The position numbers and the translations under genes were made by a program. Under the pieces are notes generated by a model. It was not told the origin of the DNA and searched no databases. It saw only the letters and a program-made list of their open reading frames with translations. From assembly GCA_025677835.1 (NCBI GenBank), contig JAIXMR010000100.1, positions 1 through 64,000 on the forward strand: 64,000 nt of DNA, in the 5' to 3' direction. The first letter of the stretch is position 1, and each line of letters starts with the position of its first letter. Below are positions 11,890 through 23,842 of the stretch, in pieces. The DNA comes from Sporodiniella umbellata (taxonomy: Eukaryota > Mucoromycota > Mucoromycetes > Mucorales > Rhizopodaceae).

Positions 11890-12741
11890 ATGGGAGCAAA
11901 TAAAAGTAAATTCGTAAAAAAAAAAGGGACGGGAGAAGACAATAGATCGACAGCGACAGACAAAAGTAGTGAAAAGTCTCCTTCAGGCGTTTTTTCGAAT
12001 GAGAGTAGTGAAGGACCACTCGGGGATCTTTGCTTGAAGGAAAAGAGTCAGGATGAAGAAGGCGATAGCAAATCACTCGAGGATTCTCTCTCGAACGAAA
12101 ACAGGCGTATAGAAGAAATAGACTCAGACGAAGAGCCAGAAAAGAAGACAATAAAGGAGTCGAGCATGTTAATTGACGTCGGAGGGAAACCTTTTAGGAT
12201 AGAGCTCGAAGTCTTGGAAAAATGCCCTTTACTTGATAGGCTATACCAAAAGCCCAGGCGGGGCGTTTTGTTTGTGGACAGAAATCCAAAATACTTTGAA
12301 TTTATTTTGAATTATCTTATAGATTCACAGATCAGCCTCCCTTTGAATCTGCCAGAGCTATCGCGTATAAAGGAAGAAGCCAGGGTGTATGGTCTAGTAT
12401 CTTTACATAAAAAAATCGAGCAAAAAATATTTGAAACATGTCTTACAGAGCTGCAAGAAAAAGAAAAGACGTATTTAACCTTGACTTTGGAAGAATTTTA
12501 CGAGTTATCTAAAATAAATTTGAAGACAACAACACAAAAGGCAGCAAACATTGCTAAAGAATATGAGGTGATTACAACAGTTCATGACGAACAGCCTTAT
12601 TGGGTCTGTTCTAGACAGATCGCCACACACAACTCCCCAAATAGATGTGGGAAAAGTTGCAGCTCTGTATTTAACCCGGATCGTCATGGATGGCTTTTTA
12701 AAAAAGTAACGTGGGTTATAGTTAGCCCCATAGAAGAGTAA
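11890..12741 (+). CDS. KCTD-like BTB/POZ (T1) protein with N-myristoylation motif
   Basis: Single-exon gene of 283 residues. It starts MGANKSKFVKKK, a textbook N-myristoylation context (Gly2, Ser6, then a basic patch), suggesting membrane attachment. Residues about 12-90 are acidic and serine-rich, probably disordered. Residues about 93-185 form a T1-type BTB domain (LIDVGGKPFRIELEVL, VLFVDRNPKYFEFILNYLID) as in potassium-channel tetramerisation and KCTD proteins, which often act as Cullin-3 adaptors. The C-terminal 100 residues contain C and H (CSRQ, CGKSC) without a recognised domain. A T-run directly precedes the ATG. The partner and substrate cannot be read from sequence. The upstream neighbour is a broken relative. 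Confidence 0.8.
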   Translation: MGANKSKFVKKKGTGEDNRSTATDKSSEKSPSGVFSNESSEGPLGDLCLKEKSQDEEGDSKSLEDSLSNENRRIEEIDSDEEPEKKTIKESSMLIDVGGKPFRIELEVLEKCPLLDRLYQKPRRGVLFVDRNPKYFEFILNYLIDSQISLPLNLPELSRIKEEARVYGLVSLHKKIEQKIFETCLTELQEKEKTYLTLTLEEFYELSKINLKTTTQKAANIAKEYEVITTVHDEQPYWVCSRQIATHNSPNRCGKSCSSVFNPDRHGWLFKKVTWVIVSPIEE

Positions 12742-12938
12742 AGTAAAAGCTATAATGGGTTGTGTTGTTTCTATGGCAATAAGAATAAATGAGTTTATAA
12801 AACAAACCGTAAAGCATGGAATGCTTTTGATTGGACAATTTTCTTGTGACGTAACTTCTACACTTTGAATATGGCAGTGGAAACGAAAATCATTTAAAAA
12901 ATTGTTTTTTGGCTTTTTTTTTTTTTTTAGCACGCGCC

Positions 12939-13372
12939 ATGTCTGTAAGTGACATTATATACGTCTTTTTATGTTTATAACGATGATCTTGTAGTTTGTT
13001 CCCGTCAATCCTAAGCCTTTTCTTAATGATCTCACTGGTAAACCTATCTCTGTCAAATTAAAGTGGGGTGGCGAATATCAAGGCTATCTTGTCTCAGTAG
13101 ACAACTACATGAACTTACAGGTACTTTTTTTGAGTGCATTTGCCAACATGAAAACAAGTAGCTAATCCAGTTTTAATGGATTTTAGTTGGCTAACACAGA
13201 AGAATTCCAAAATGGTGTATCCGTTGGTACTCTTGGTGAAGTCTTGATCAGGTATACTTAATAGAAGAATTGGCACATAGTTTTAGAACTCATTTCATAC
13301 AATAGATGTAACAATGTTTTGTACATTCGTGGAGTCGATGAAGATGTCAAAATGGATGCCAATTCAGAATAG
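12939..13372 (+). CDS. SMX3: Small nuclear ribonucleoprotein Sm F
   Basis: One of the seven Sm proteins forming the ring on U1, U2, U4 and U5 snRNAs in the spliceosome. Four exons: 12939-12944 (ATG TCT), 12995-13120, 13187-13251 and 13306-13372, giving 87 residues. Sm motif 1 is [27 protein letters not shown]. Sm motif 2 ends in [10 protein letters not shown], which is diagnostic for SmF rather than LSm6. The tail is short and acidic ([11 protein letters not shown]). The first intron follows only two codons. The small size and many exons made it invisible as one open frame. Confidence 0.95.
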
Positions 13373-13486
13373 AAAACTTCAGTTTTTATACATAAACCCT
13401 TCGCAACATACTTTATAAACAAAAGCAAAGAAAGAAAAACATGAAAAAAATAGCACATTAAAAAGAACAGTTTATGATGTATAAAA

Positions 13487-13488
<2 letters not shown>

Positions 13489-13518
<30 letters not shown>
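13489..13518. repeat. (GA)n microsatellite
   Basis: An uninterrupted GA dinucleotide tract of about 15 units in the short gap between the SmF 3' end and the stop of the converging minus-strand gene. Confidence 0.95.
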
Positions 13519-13522
<4 letters not shown>

Positions 13523-13534
13523 GAAATTTAAAAT

Positions 13535-14419
13535 TTAAAAAGTGTGAACTTCTTTGTTGGACGAAGCAGCTGTTTTGCGAGAGATTGATGAATTATTGTC
13601 CACAGAAGAGGAAGAATGAGAATGTCTTTTACTAGAATTGTTAAGCCAAGGAAGTTTGATACGAACCGATACGGGTAGAAAATCAACAAATTGTTGAGGA
13701 GGCCTTTGATAAATTGGCCAGGTACGAATCTGCTTTAGCTGATGCGGAATACCCACCGCTTGACTTTCGATCATGACTTCGTGCAGTACCAGATTCCATG
13801 ACCCACCTGTTTTAATCCAGTCATAAACATCTATACTTGATTCGGCCAAATCTCTTATTTTTTTAAGCTCTGCCTTGGGTGGCGACTTTAGTACATTGTA
13901 AGCCAGGTGAACTTTGTCTAAAACGTTCGTTTCTAACTCGGCACATGTCGAGCCTAGCTCTGTCTCTGCAGAATTTGCGAATTCAAAATAACTTTCAGGT
14001 AACTTTATGTTCATGACTAGCGATCTAGAAGGCTTTTCTAGTAATTGGTAGCCTGCAAAGTCCGGTCCATGCAACTTGTAGGTATTTAAAAGTTTATCAA
14101 TAGTACTGACGAGAATATCGACAGCTTTCCATTTGGTTGACAGATCGTTAGATTTGTTCCTTTCAATGATTATTCTTTGTAAAATAGATGCGTGAGGTGG
14201 AGTGTTGTGTGCTTGGTTGGGTCCAAACTGAGACAAAGTTTTTTCATAGAATTTCCGTAATGATATGTACAGAGGCGACTCATGAGTGGGCTCTAGATAT
14301 AGAACAAAAGACCGACGGGCCTCTCTTAACCTATGAGGCGCTGGCGATGCTTGAGAAGCCTTTCTATTTAAACTAAAGTCATCTAATTTGAACTTTGAGA
14401 AATCAGGTAGCTTTTCCAT
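13535..14419 (-). CDS. 2H-phosphoesterase-like protein, function unknown
   Basis: Single-exon frame of 294 residues from MEKLPDFSKF. The open frame extends further upstream through hydrophobic T-rich codons, but that sequence looks like leader DNA, so the ATG at 14419-14417 was chosen. Two histidine motifs, PPH76-A-S78-I and VH171-L-A173-Y, about 95 residues apart, resemble the paired HxS/T motifs of the 2H phosphoesterase superfamily (RNA 2',3'-cyclic phosphodiesterases, CPDase). The second motif has Ala where Ser or Thr is normal, so activity may be altered or lost. The C-terminus is serine-rich (SSKRHSHSSSSVDNNSS). The fold assignment is inference from motifs only. Confidence 0.6.
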   Translation of the reverse strand: MEKLPDFSKFKLDDFSLNRKASQASPAPHRLREARRSFVLYLEPTHESPLYISLRKFYEKTLSQFGPNQAHNTPPHASILQRIIIERNKSNDLSTKWKAVDILVSTIDKLLNTYKLHGPDFAGYQLLEKPSRSLVMNIKLPESYFEFANSAETELGSTCAELETNVLDKVHLAYNVLKSPPKAELKKIRDLAESSIDVYDWIKTGGSWNLVLHEVMIESQAVGIPHQLKQIRTWPIYQRPPQQFVDFLPVSVRIKLPWLNNSSKRHSHSSSSVDNNSSISRKTAASSNKEVHTF

Positions 14420-16013
14420 TGACTTGTACAAAAGAGAAAAGAAAAGAAAAAAAAAAAGACAGAGTAAAAGAGCAAGGTTTGATGCAGCACCCTTTTGATT
14501 CTGCCTCGTTCTTTGTGTAGCCATGATATGTTGCAAGGTTACACATATAAACAAAAAAAGTAGAGCGAACCAAGGGTGCTTCTGGACAATAGAACTGCCG
14601 GCTTGAAATCTTACCGAAGCTTGACAGTCGACATATCTAGTTGTAGGGTTTGATGTTCTTGTTTTAGGGTCTTTTTTTGACTTTTTTTTTTTCGTCTTTG
14701 GTATCAACAAATTTAAAAGTTAATTTTCCATATCAAAAGCGAGCCGCTTATACAAACAATGAAACACGTTCATGTTGTACCAAAAGATAAAAAGGCAAGA
14801 GGCTCCTTTTGTATATTTATATATACATGAGTGGATGTATTAAAATAGAGTATCATCAAAGGAAGACCAATCGAACCTAATAGCAATAGCAATTCTCTTA
14901 ACTTTTTTTTTTTTGTTAAAAAAAAACATTAAAAGTTACTTGAGAACAATGACAAGAAACAAGAAGCAAAAAGTTGCTACATAAGATAAGTGTATTGACA
15001 TGTCAAATGTTTTCTTACCCAAAAAAGCTTTTCAACTCATAATTTTTTTTTTTCGTACAATAAAACTCGTTTTAAAATACTTTAAAAGCTAAATTTTCAT
15101 TACAGGAATCAAATCAATTGACTTGTATTTAAGCGTTATCCCTCTCCCTTTTTCTGCCCTCTTTCTTTTTATTTATTTCTTTATTTTCTTACTTGTGTGT
15201 ATAAAGAGTTTTTCATAATAAATGGTAACATGTTTTTATTAAGATCAACTTGATTTATTTTGATACAAAAAAACTGCTTTTCTTTTTTGAAAGATCAAAC
15301 ATAGTCATGTCATTTATAAAAAAAAAAAAAAGAGCATGCGTTTTTTTATATGTCAATGTGTACATGTTGTATCACTTTTTTATTTTTGGCCTGTGAGGCA
15401 CTTTTTCTAGAAAACAAAGCTTTTATATTATGCATGGACTAAAAAAGCAAAATTTTGCCCGATTCTTTTGCTGCTGAAGATCCTTTTTCCTAACAAAACG
15501 ACTGCTTATGCTTGAGTACTTTTGTGAGTTGTTAAATCTTGTATTTGTTTTTCATTACCCTCTAAAGCTTATATAGTCCAGATAGAACTGCTTTAAACTT
15601 TTTACAAAAAAAAAACTAGGCATATTTAATTGGTCGGCCATGTTCTTTTTATTCTCTACGTAATACCTAAAAGGATCCATGTTGGTAACTTACATCATAT
15701 GGTTCATTTAATTAAAAGTAGAGGCTTTTATATATCTTTTGCTTTGAAAAAATATGTCGTACCCTTTTTTTTTCTTTTGACACCAACCAGCCCATTATCC
15801 CTACTTGGCATATTAAATTAAAGCGCATTACTGAAAAAGGGAAGCCAATACATTATATAAAGAGATACAAAAAATACAGATTGAATACATGTGATTATTA
15901 AGCTTTATTGTCGCTGTGTGACACATTCACACAAAAAGTGCAATTTTCTCTTTTTTAAATATTTTATTATTCTTTTTCTTTTACTTTTACTCTTTATATA
16001 TTTATATATAACA
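14420..16013. other. Intergenic, very AT-rich, no gene recognised
   Basis: About 1.6 kb with many T/A homopolymers (for example near 14905, 15318 and 15610). It is the shared upstream region of the divergent 2H-like gene and the unknown gene at 16014. An upstream open frame at 14420-14710 continuous with the 2H-like protein contains two hydrophobic stretches but is not supported as coding. Confidence 0.4.
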
Positions 16014-16841
16014 ATGGTAACCCTACCAAACAATAATAATAGTCAGTCTCAAGAACCCCATGCATTTGATTTGACATGGAAAAACTACCTACCTTCAGTA
16101 TCACAGTTTTATTGTTGTCTTCGTCCACCCATTCGCTTAGAAGATGACGAAGATACGTTGATTGAACCGCTTTATTACAACGATTTACGTCGAGAGGCAT
16201 TCGACACAAACTGGGAATTTGAACCTGTACTTGGTCAAATCAACTCGAAACCCAGTAACGGTAAAAAGAAATCAAAGAAGAGAAGACACCACAGACCAGA
16301 AGCGATTATGGAAATAGAAGATGATGCTGAGTTCGTAGCTGAAGGACAGATTGCCTATCTAGCTCACAGTCAGCATAGTAAGGTAGGAATTTCGATTTTC
16401 CACCCCTCCCTCCCTCTAACCAAGTGAAACATCTGTCCTGTACATGTAGAACACACAAAGATATGAACAGGCTTGTTACAAAAGAATGCCGGTACCTATT
16501 GTTGAGGATGTATCAAATGAGCCCTTTGCTAGTGAAACATATTCAAACCAAGATTCAGCTGATACCCCAAATCATTTTGTGAACAATTGCGGGTCGTCAA
16601 AAAACAAAGACAAAAAGAAGCGATCCAAGTAAGGAAAAAAAGACAGCCTAATGTTGATAACACTTTTACTTGTAGAAAAACCAACTTGGATACACAGACA
16701 GAATCAATAGGCTACCAAATTCACGATGAATTTTCAATTCCTTCTCTGACAGACAACGCTCCTTTTGTCTCTGATCAACATCCTTTCACATACTTTCAAG
16801 ATAGTCACACACAGTCTGAGCAAGAAGACAGTCGATTTTAA
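16014..16841 (+). CDS. Hypothetical basic/acidic protein, three exons
   Basis: Three exons, 16014-16382, 16450-16628 and 16676-16841, join in frame to 237 residues, all with good GT-AG sites and short introns (67 and 47 bases). The N-terminus has Asn/Gln-rich sequence, then FYCCLRPPIRLEDDEDTLIEPLYYNDLRREAFDTNWEFEPV, which looks conserved in style. Next comes a lysine/arginine cluster (GKKKSKKRRHHR) that could be a nuclear localisation signal, an acidic stretch, and a second basic cluster (KNKDKKKRSKK). No membrane segment or known domain was recognised. The vicinal cysteines after the first 30 residues could be palmitoylated. The function is unknown. Confidence 0.65.
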
Positions 16842-18402
16842 CTTATGAACATATACACATTTATAAACAAGCACCTCATCCCTCTCCTTTTCTTTCTATG
16901 CCTTGCTTTTTCTCTTGTTTCTTTAAAGAGAACACAAAACAGTCCAAAAAACAAAGCCCTACATATTAAATCAAAAGCTACAATGTAATACAATATTCCC
17001 TTATTTTACCCCATATTATTTTCCACCCTCCCTTTTTTTATATATACTATTTGTTGGACAGCTGAAAGCTCCGCAAAGTCTTTCGAAAAAGAAAAAAAAA
17101 AATAGTGAGTAGGGAGAAGAATACACCTACATTTTAATCCTTTCAGCAAAGCGTTAGCCTTTACAGTTTACTAGGCAGTATATTTGTTTATTTTATTTAA
17201 AAAAAATTATCATGTTCTTGTCTATAAAGTCAATATTCAAAGTTTCTTGTAAATGGTGCGAGCACTTCTCGGTTGTGAGTTTTGCTTCTCTTTGGCGTAT
17301 CAGGAGTTTTCGCTTTTTACTATTATAAGTTCCCCCTACTTTTAGAGTTTTTATACATGCAAATAATCAGTTTTGCTGATTCGAAGGGTATCAGCAGTAA
17401 TAAAAAAAAAGCCCCATTGTTTTATTTCACATCTTTGTATACGTCTTTCCAAATAGGCTGTTTGAGAAGTTCATTAACTTTGATCTGTTGGTTATGTATT
17501 TTCCTCATAGCTATTTTAATCCTTTAGTCTTTTTGTCCCTTTGATCACTGTAATACAATCATTTTACATATATACAATGTATACAGTGACGTATATCCAG
17601 CTTATTTTAGCTTTAAATATAATTCTAAATTTGCTTTAGGCAGCCAAAATACTACGTATCCCATGGTCTTTGATTTCAGGTGTTGACAGAGAGATATTTA
17701 TCTCTTGGGTTTTTGCCTGTAATGACATTTCCAAAAAAAAAAAAAAAAAAAAAAAAAGTTCATCCTTTTTGAACTCAAAGCAACCCAAATGTATGTTTAC
17801 TTTGAGAGTCTTGCTGCTAAGACAACATGAAGAAATAGTAACGTATTTTCTTTTAGTAGCCGCTTTAGGTAGAAAAAGATCAAACTGACAACTGTTATTT
17901 CTAGGGTTGCACTTTTTAGGAGATAAACTGGTTTGTGTATACAGCTTTCTCATTCAGTATACAAGTAAAGACTAAACGGCGTCTTATCCAGTAGCTCATA
18001 ACTAAAAACCAGCATTTAGCTATTCTCAAATTTCAAACTGTTTGAGCACATTTTCTAATTTCTCGCCTTGCTTATTAAAGAAGTTTATGGGTTGATCTTA
18101 TCCCTCATCCAACTACGTGACTTTGTCTGTATTTGAGTTTTGATGCGAATTTAAATAAACAGAAAAATAGAACTGCTCTCGTGATAGCATGCTTGGTAAA
18201 TTTTACGGCTTTTTTTTGGTTAGTATGTGCTGTCATATAAAGTTATTGATCAGCCCTTATTATAAACAGGACATTTCCCTTGAACATCCTATCTGACAAG
18301 AAAAAAAAAGGCGGAAGTGACTTTGAATTTCGTGCCAATAATTGGACAAGGGGGAAAGCAAAAAAAAAAAAAAAAAAATTATCCTTTGTTCCTTTAATCA
18401 AC
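16842..18402. other. Intergenic, no gene recognised
   Basis: AT-rich with homopolymers: a 23-A tract near 17735-17757 and an 18-A tract near 18361-18378. Short frames only. Confidence 0.4.
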
Positions 18403-18756
18403 ATGTTCGGACAATTTTGGGCTTCAGCCTCTGCTCGATTTACTTCATTAGCTAGCACAACTCGGCCAAATACATTGGGATCTTCTATTTTATCGTCTAG
18501 GTAAAAAAAAAAGAAAAAAAGAGCCCGAAATCTAGAAACCTAACAAAAAGATTTTAGCCTGGGTGTTTTCCGTAATCCTTTAACCCAAGCCTTCAACACA
18601 ACACAAATGCGTTTCACCACTCGTGGTAATACCTACCAACCTTCCCAACTCGTCCGCAAAAGAAGACACGGATTTTTGAACCGTTTGGCAACCAAGAACG
18701 GTAGACACATTCTCAACAGACGTCGTATGAAAGGAAGAAAGAACATGTCTCATTAA
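18403..18756 (+). CDS. MRPL34: Mitochondrial ribosomal protein bL34m
   Basis: Component of the mitochondrial large ribosomal subunit. Two exons, 18403-18500 and 18558-18756, give 98 residues. The N-terminal half ([18 protein letters not shown]...) is rich in Ser, Arg and aromatic residues without acidic residues, as expected for a mitochondrial presequence. The C-terminal 46 residues are the whole bL34 domain: [31 protein letters not shown] and KGRKNMSH. A long A-run lies just upstream of the ATG. The identification is secure from the family signature. Confidence 0.96.
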
Positions 18757-18864
18757 AATATAAATCGAGCAAAAAAAAAAGAAAAGAAAAAAAGTAGAAT
18801 AAATGAATTGCAGAACCATCCTTTGTAGTATAAACCAAAAACTACGATCCAGATCATAGATTTA

Positions 18865-20211
18865 TTATAGTGCAGTTTCTTTACACTCTTTGATTGATTC
18901 TAAAACAACAGAGCGAAACGCATTAGGGGAAGATGATTTGTTCTGTTTCAATTTCAAATCAATCAAGCGTCGATAGTTTCGGCCCATTTTTCCAGACAAT
19001 AACATTGTTAGAGGCTTTACAAGCATTGTAAAAGGTGGTAGACGATAGTCGTCTTTGCCTATTTCAAGTGAGAGAAGTCTATCCGTATAGCCTGTGGTTT
19101 TTGTGAGTCTGAGATTTCAAGTAGAGGGCACTTACAAAGATAAGCGTCGACTATTTCTTCCAAACTTTTTACATTCTTTTGCTTATAAATGGTTTGATCT
19201 AGCTCTTGTAAAAACAAAGGGTCGTCCATGACTTTTTGTTTATGAGATTTAAACTAGAGTATTCTGAGTCCTCTTACCTTTTCGACCAATCATACACCCA
19301 TCAACTCTGCCTAGAGCCCACTCTACTTGGTCTGATTCAGTAAACCCACCATTTATGGAAATATGTAGGTCAGGTATAGTTTTTGCCAGCTCGAATACTC
19401 GGTCGTAATTTAGAGGAGGAACCGTTCTATTTTGCTTGGGCGATAATCCTTTTAAAATACATTTTCTTGCATGTACAATCAGGTGAGTCATAGGTTGTTT
19501 CGTGTGGAGGATAGTGGAAACCTTCTTTATAGTTAATATATCTATACATACACGCATATATACACATGTATATATATACAAAGGATTTTGTTTCTATTTT
19601 ACAAAGTTGTGTAAAAATCCAAAGTCGTCTTGATGATCTACACCGATTCGACATTTCACTGACACAGGTATACGAACATTTTTTCTCTCTATTGAAGATA
19701 AAATCTCGGCTACCGTCTGGGGTGTCTTCATTAGCACTGCACCAAACTTCCCACTCTGGACATTTTGACTAGGGCAACCCACATTGATATTCACTTCAGA
19801 GTAACCATAGTCTTCTATTGTTTTGGCTGCCTTTGCCATGGCTTCAGGATCAGATCCTCCTAATTGAACTACGATGTTCGATCTTGGGGTTCCAACAAAA
19901 CGATCCAAATGATCAGCATGGTGAAGAATAGCCTGACAATGATACATCTCAGTATAATAGTTGTAACGATTTTCCCCTGAAATTATATTCAACAGCTCAA
20001 GGAAAGGCTGTCAAAAGAATTGTGTTGTCAATTTCCTTGCAACTTCCACCACATCATGTATTCAAAAAAAAAAAAAAAGAAGCTATGTTACCGGTGCAGT
20101 GATATCCACCATAGGTGCTACGCTAATGGGTCTAGCCAATCTCGAGGTGTGCACATGTCGGCAATGGAAACTTCTGTTTGCTAATCTAAACATCGATCGA
20201 AAAGAAAACAT
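18865..20211 (-). CDS. DusA-type tRNA-dihydrouridine synthase, predicted mitochondrial
   Basis: FMN enzyme that reduces specific D-loop uridines of tRNA to dihydrouridine. Five exons on the minus strand: 20211-20092, 20007-19603, 19521-19278, 19231-19136 and 19091-18865, joining in frame to 363 residues. The first 29 residues (MFSFRSMFRLANRSFHCRH...) are Arg/Ser-rich with no acid, a mitochondrial presequence. The catalytic block is NINVGC118PSQNVQ. Other DusA-specific blocks are VVQLGGSDPEAMAKAA, KCRIGVDHQDD, IVHARKCILKGLSPKQNR and INGGF. These match bacterial DusA better than eukaryotic Dus1-4. All five exons have standard splice sites, so this is a resident nuclear gene and not contamination. 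The target tRNA set is inferred. Confidence 0.9.
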
Positions 20212-21182
20212 TTTTATTTAAAGGGAGTCACATATTTCTCTAGCTACAAACATTCACATACTAGACTGAAGTCTAACCCTTTCTCCATTGACTTGAATTA
20301 ACAAGTTGAGCACGCCCAAGTATGAAAACTCAATTCGAATGTTTGCACTCCAAAAAATTTGAAGAAAAACCTCGAGAATAAACAAATAGCTCCTGTTAGG
20401 CTATTTTCATTTTCATTTGTATCGTTGATAAATTTGCGGTCATGGACCGACTTTTCTAAATTGTATCCATCACTTTAGTGGTTTTTTTTTTATTGTTTTC
20501 GGGTAAACAAAAATCTTTGTGTTGTAGCATAAAACCAAATATATAGCCAATCGACCTTGTCCTATCTCATAAGACTGTTAAAAGGGCTTATCAAAAATAC
20601 GATACACTGAGCCATAGGAAATCTGTGCGGCAGGAGAGAATGCGATCTTGCTAGCCTCTATAAATCGAATCGTTTTTTTTTTAGTTGTGTATATAGTATG
20701 CTGTCGTACTAGTCCAACTCATAAACATAGTGTTCAGTCGCAATGGTAACCGTTAATAAAGACAAGGATATAGATAGGCTTGCGATGGACAGAATTGTGC
20801 TATTACAAGGAACAACGACCAGGTCATACATCTATTAAAAACGCAGCCAACAACAAGATTTGGATCTAGTATGGCTGGTTAAAAAGAGTATATAGAGTCT
20901 AGTAAACCAAAGTATTTCAGTTTAGGTTAAAAAAAGAAAAAAAAAATATCCGCACTGAGACACAATTAGAGATTGTGTTCCAGTCAGGGTGTATATATGA
21001 ATAGACAATGGCACACAGTAGCTGTTTCACTAATTTTGTGGCAATATTCCATAATTGTAAAAGCGTTGTCAAAACCGGATCGCACAAACAAACTGCGGAG
21101 ATTTAATTTCCATCACAACGTATAAACAAACAAGCGCGGTTGACAGTTGAAACCTTCTCTTTCCTTGCACATCAAGTAACGT
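20212..21182. other. Intergenic between divergent Dus and uS2 genes
   Basis: No gene recognised. It probably holds both promoters. Confidence 0.4.
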
Positions 21183-21220
21183 ATCCATCCATCCATCTAT
21201 CCATCCATCCATCCATCCAT
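21183..21220. repeat. (ATCC)n microsatellite in the uS2 leader
   Basis: About nine near-perfect ATCC/CATC units (one unit is ATCT), ending 33 bases before the uS2 ATG. A similar but shorter CATC tract sits in the first intron of the eL37 gene. Confidence 0.9.
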
Positions 21221-21252
21221 TGACATGGCCACTAAACCCATTCGTTATAGAT

Positions 21253-22190
21253 ATGTCTCGTGTTCCTAGTGTCCTTAGCCCCACTGAAGAGGATATCCAA
21301 CTCTTGTTGAGCGCCCAATGTCACATTGGTGCCAAGAACGCCAACACCCGTATGACTCCCTATATCTACAAGCGTCGTGCTGATGGTAAGAAAGCAAAGA
21401 AGTAGGTAAACGAATGTGTAATAACCATGAAACAGGTATCAACTTGATCAACATTGGCAAGACCTGGGAAAAGCTCGTTTTGGCTGCCCGTATTATCACT
21501 GCCATTGAGAACGTAAGCCTTTTTTTTTTTTTTTTTTTTTTTGGTTTATAAAAAGTTTGCTAATGTGAGTAATAGCCTCAAGATATTGTTGTTGTCTCTG
21601 CCCGTCCTTACGGTCACCGTGCTGCCTTGAAGTTCGCCAAGTACATTGGTGCTGAAGCCATCGTTGGTCGTTTCACCCCCGGTACCTTCACCAATTACAT
21701 CACCCGTTCTTTCCGTGAACCTCGTTTGGTCATCTGTACTGATCCTCGTTCTGACTTCCAAGCTATCTTGGAAGCCTCTTACGTCAACATCCCTGTCATC
21801 TCTCTTGCTGACACTGATTCTTCTCTTCAATACGTTGATGTTGCTATCCCCACCAACAACAAGGGTAAGCACGCTCTCGGTTTGATCTACTGGTTGTTGG
21901 CTCGTGCCGTTCTCCGTCTCCGTGGTTCTTTGGAATACAACGCCGCTTGGGAAGTCATGGTTGATATGTTCTTCTACCGTGATCCTGAGGAGATCGAAAA
22001 GGAAAACGAAGCTGCTGAAGTCGAAGGTGACTTTGGTGTCGCTGCCGAAGGTGCTGCTGGTGAATGGGGTGTTGAAGGTGATGCCGAAGGTGTCGCTGGT
22101 ATCGCCGCTGCCGCTGACTGGTCTGCTCAAGGTGCTACTGATTGGGCCGAAGATGCTGCTCCTGCTGCTACCTCCTCTTGGGAAGCTTAA
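21253..22190 (+). CDS. RPS0: 40S ribosomal protein uS2 (S0/RPSA)
   Basis: Small-subunit ribosomal protein needed for 20S pre-rRNA processing. Three exons, 21253-21385, 21436-21512 and 21576-22190, give 274 residues. Family blocks are [58 protein letters not shown] and [14 protein letters not shown]. The C-terminus has acidic repeats ending TSSWEA. The ATG at 21253 gives the canonical [16 protein letters not shown]. An upstream ATG at 21225 opens a 14-codon frame that overlaps this start out of frame. The second intron contains a 24-base T tract. Confidence 0.97.
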
Positions 22191-22450
22191 ATAGGACATG
22201 AATAAATTCTTTTGTCTATACATATTTTCATCTACTTTAAAACCTCCTCCTGGAGAGCATTGCGTTCCTTTTTTTTTTTTTTTTTTTTGTATCTAAAATT
22301 TTCCCTGTTTAACCCTTCGCCTTTCATAATCGAAAGCCCGTTACTCTAATTTCAAGGAGTGTGTATCAGTAGCCGTTACACGAAAATATAGATTTTATTT
22401 GAATCATTATCACCCTTATTGATTTTTTTCTTTCTTTCTTATTTACAACG

Positions 22451-23501
<1,051 letters not shown>

Positions 23502-23807
23502 ATTTAAAATATGCATATTGTTTTTAAACAAAGAAAGAAAAAAAAAAAAAAGAACAGTAGTAGGATCAATACAATAAAACACTTTAGAGTATATCAAAAG
23601 CAATCCTATACGCTACCAAAAAAAAAAAAAAAAAGCATTCGGTTTTTGTTCAATTTTCTGAAAGAAATCTTTATTCCTGCACGTAAATGGGATCTTGAGC
23701 TAATTGCCTACAGCTAACCTCCCTATTCTGATGACTGTAACTAATAACAGCCTTTTGACTTTTACATACCAAATCAATCCCAAATTCTAAGCGTAAATGC
23801 TTGTATC

Positions 23808-23842
<35 letters not shown>

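Noticed and set aside
14420..14710. N-terminal extension of the 2H-like protein with hydrophobic stretches
   Set aside because: Composition follows T-rich leader DNA and a lysine run; no signal or anchor is consistent with the family. Kept only as a possible alternative start.
21546..22223. 225-codon minus-strand frame over uS2
   Set aside because: Antisense of the strongly codon-biased uS2 exon; similar shadows occur over SHMT and eL13.
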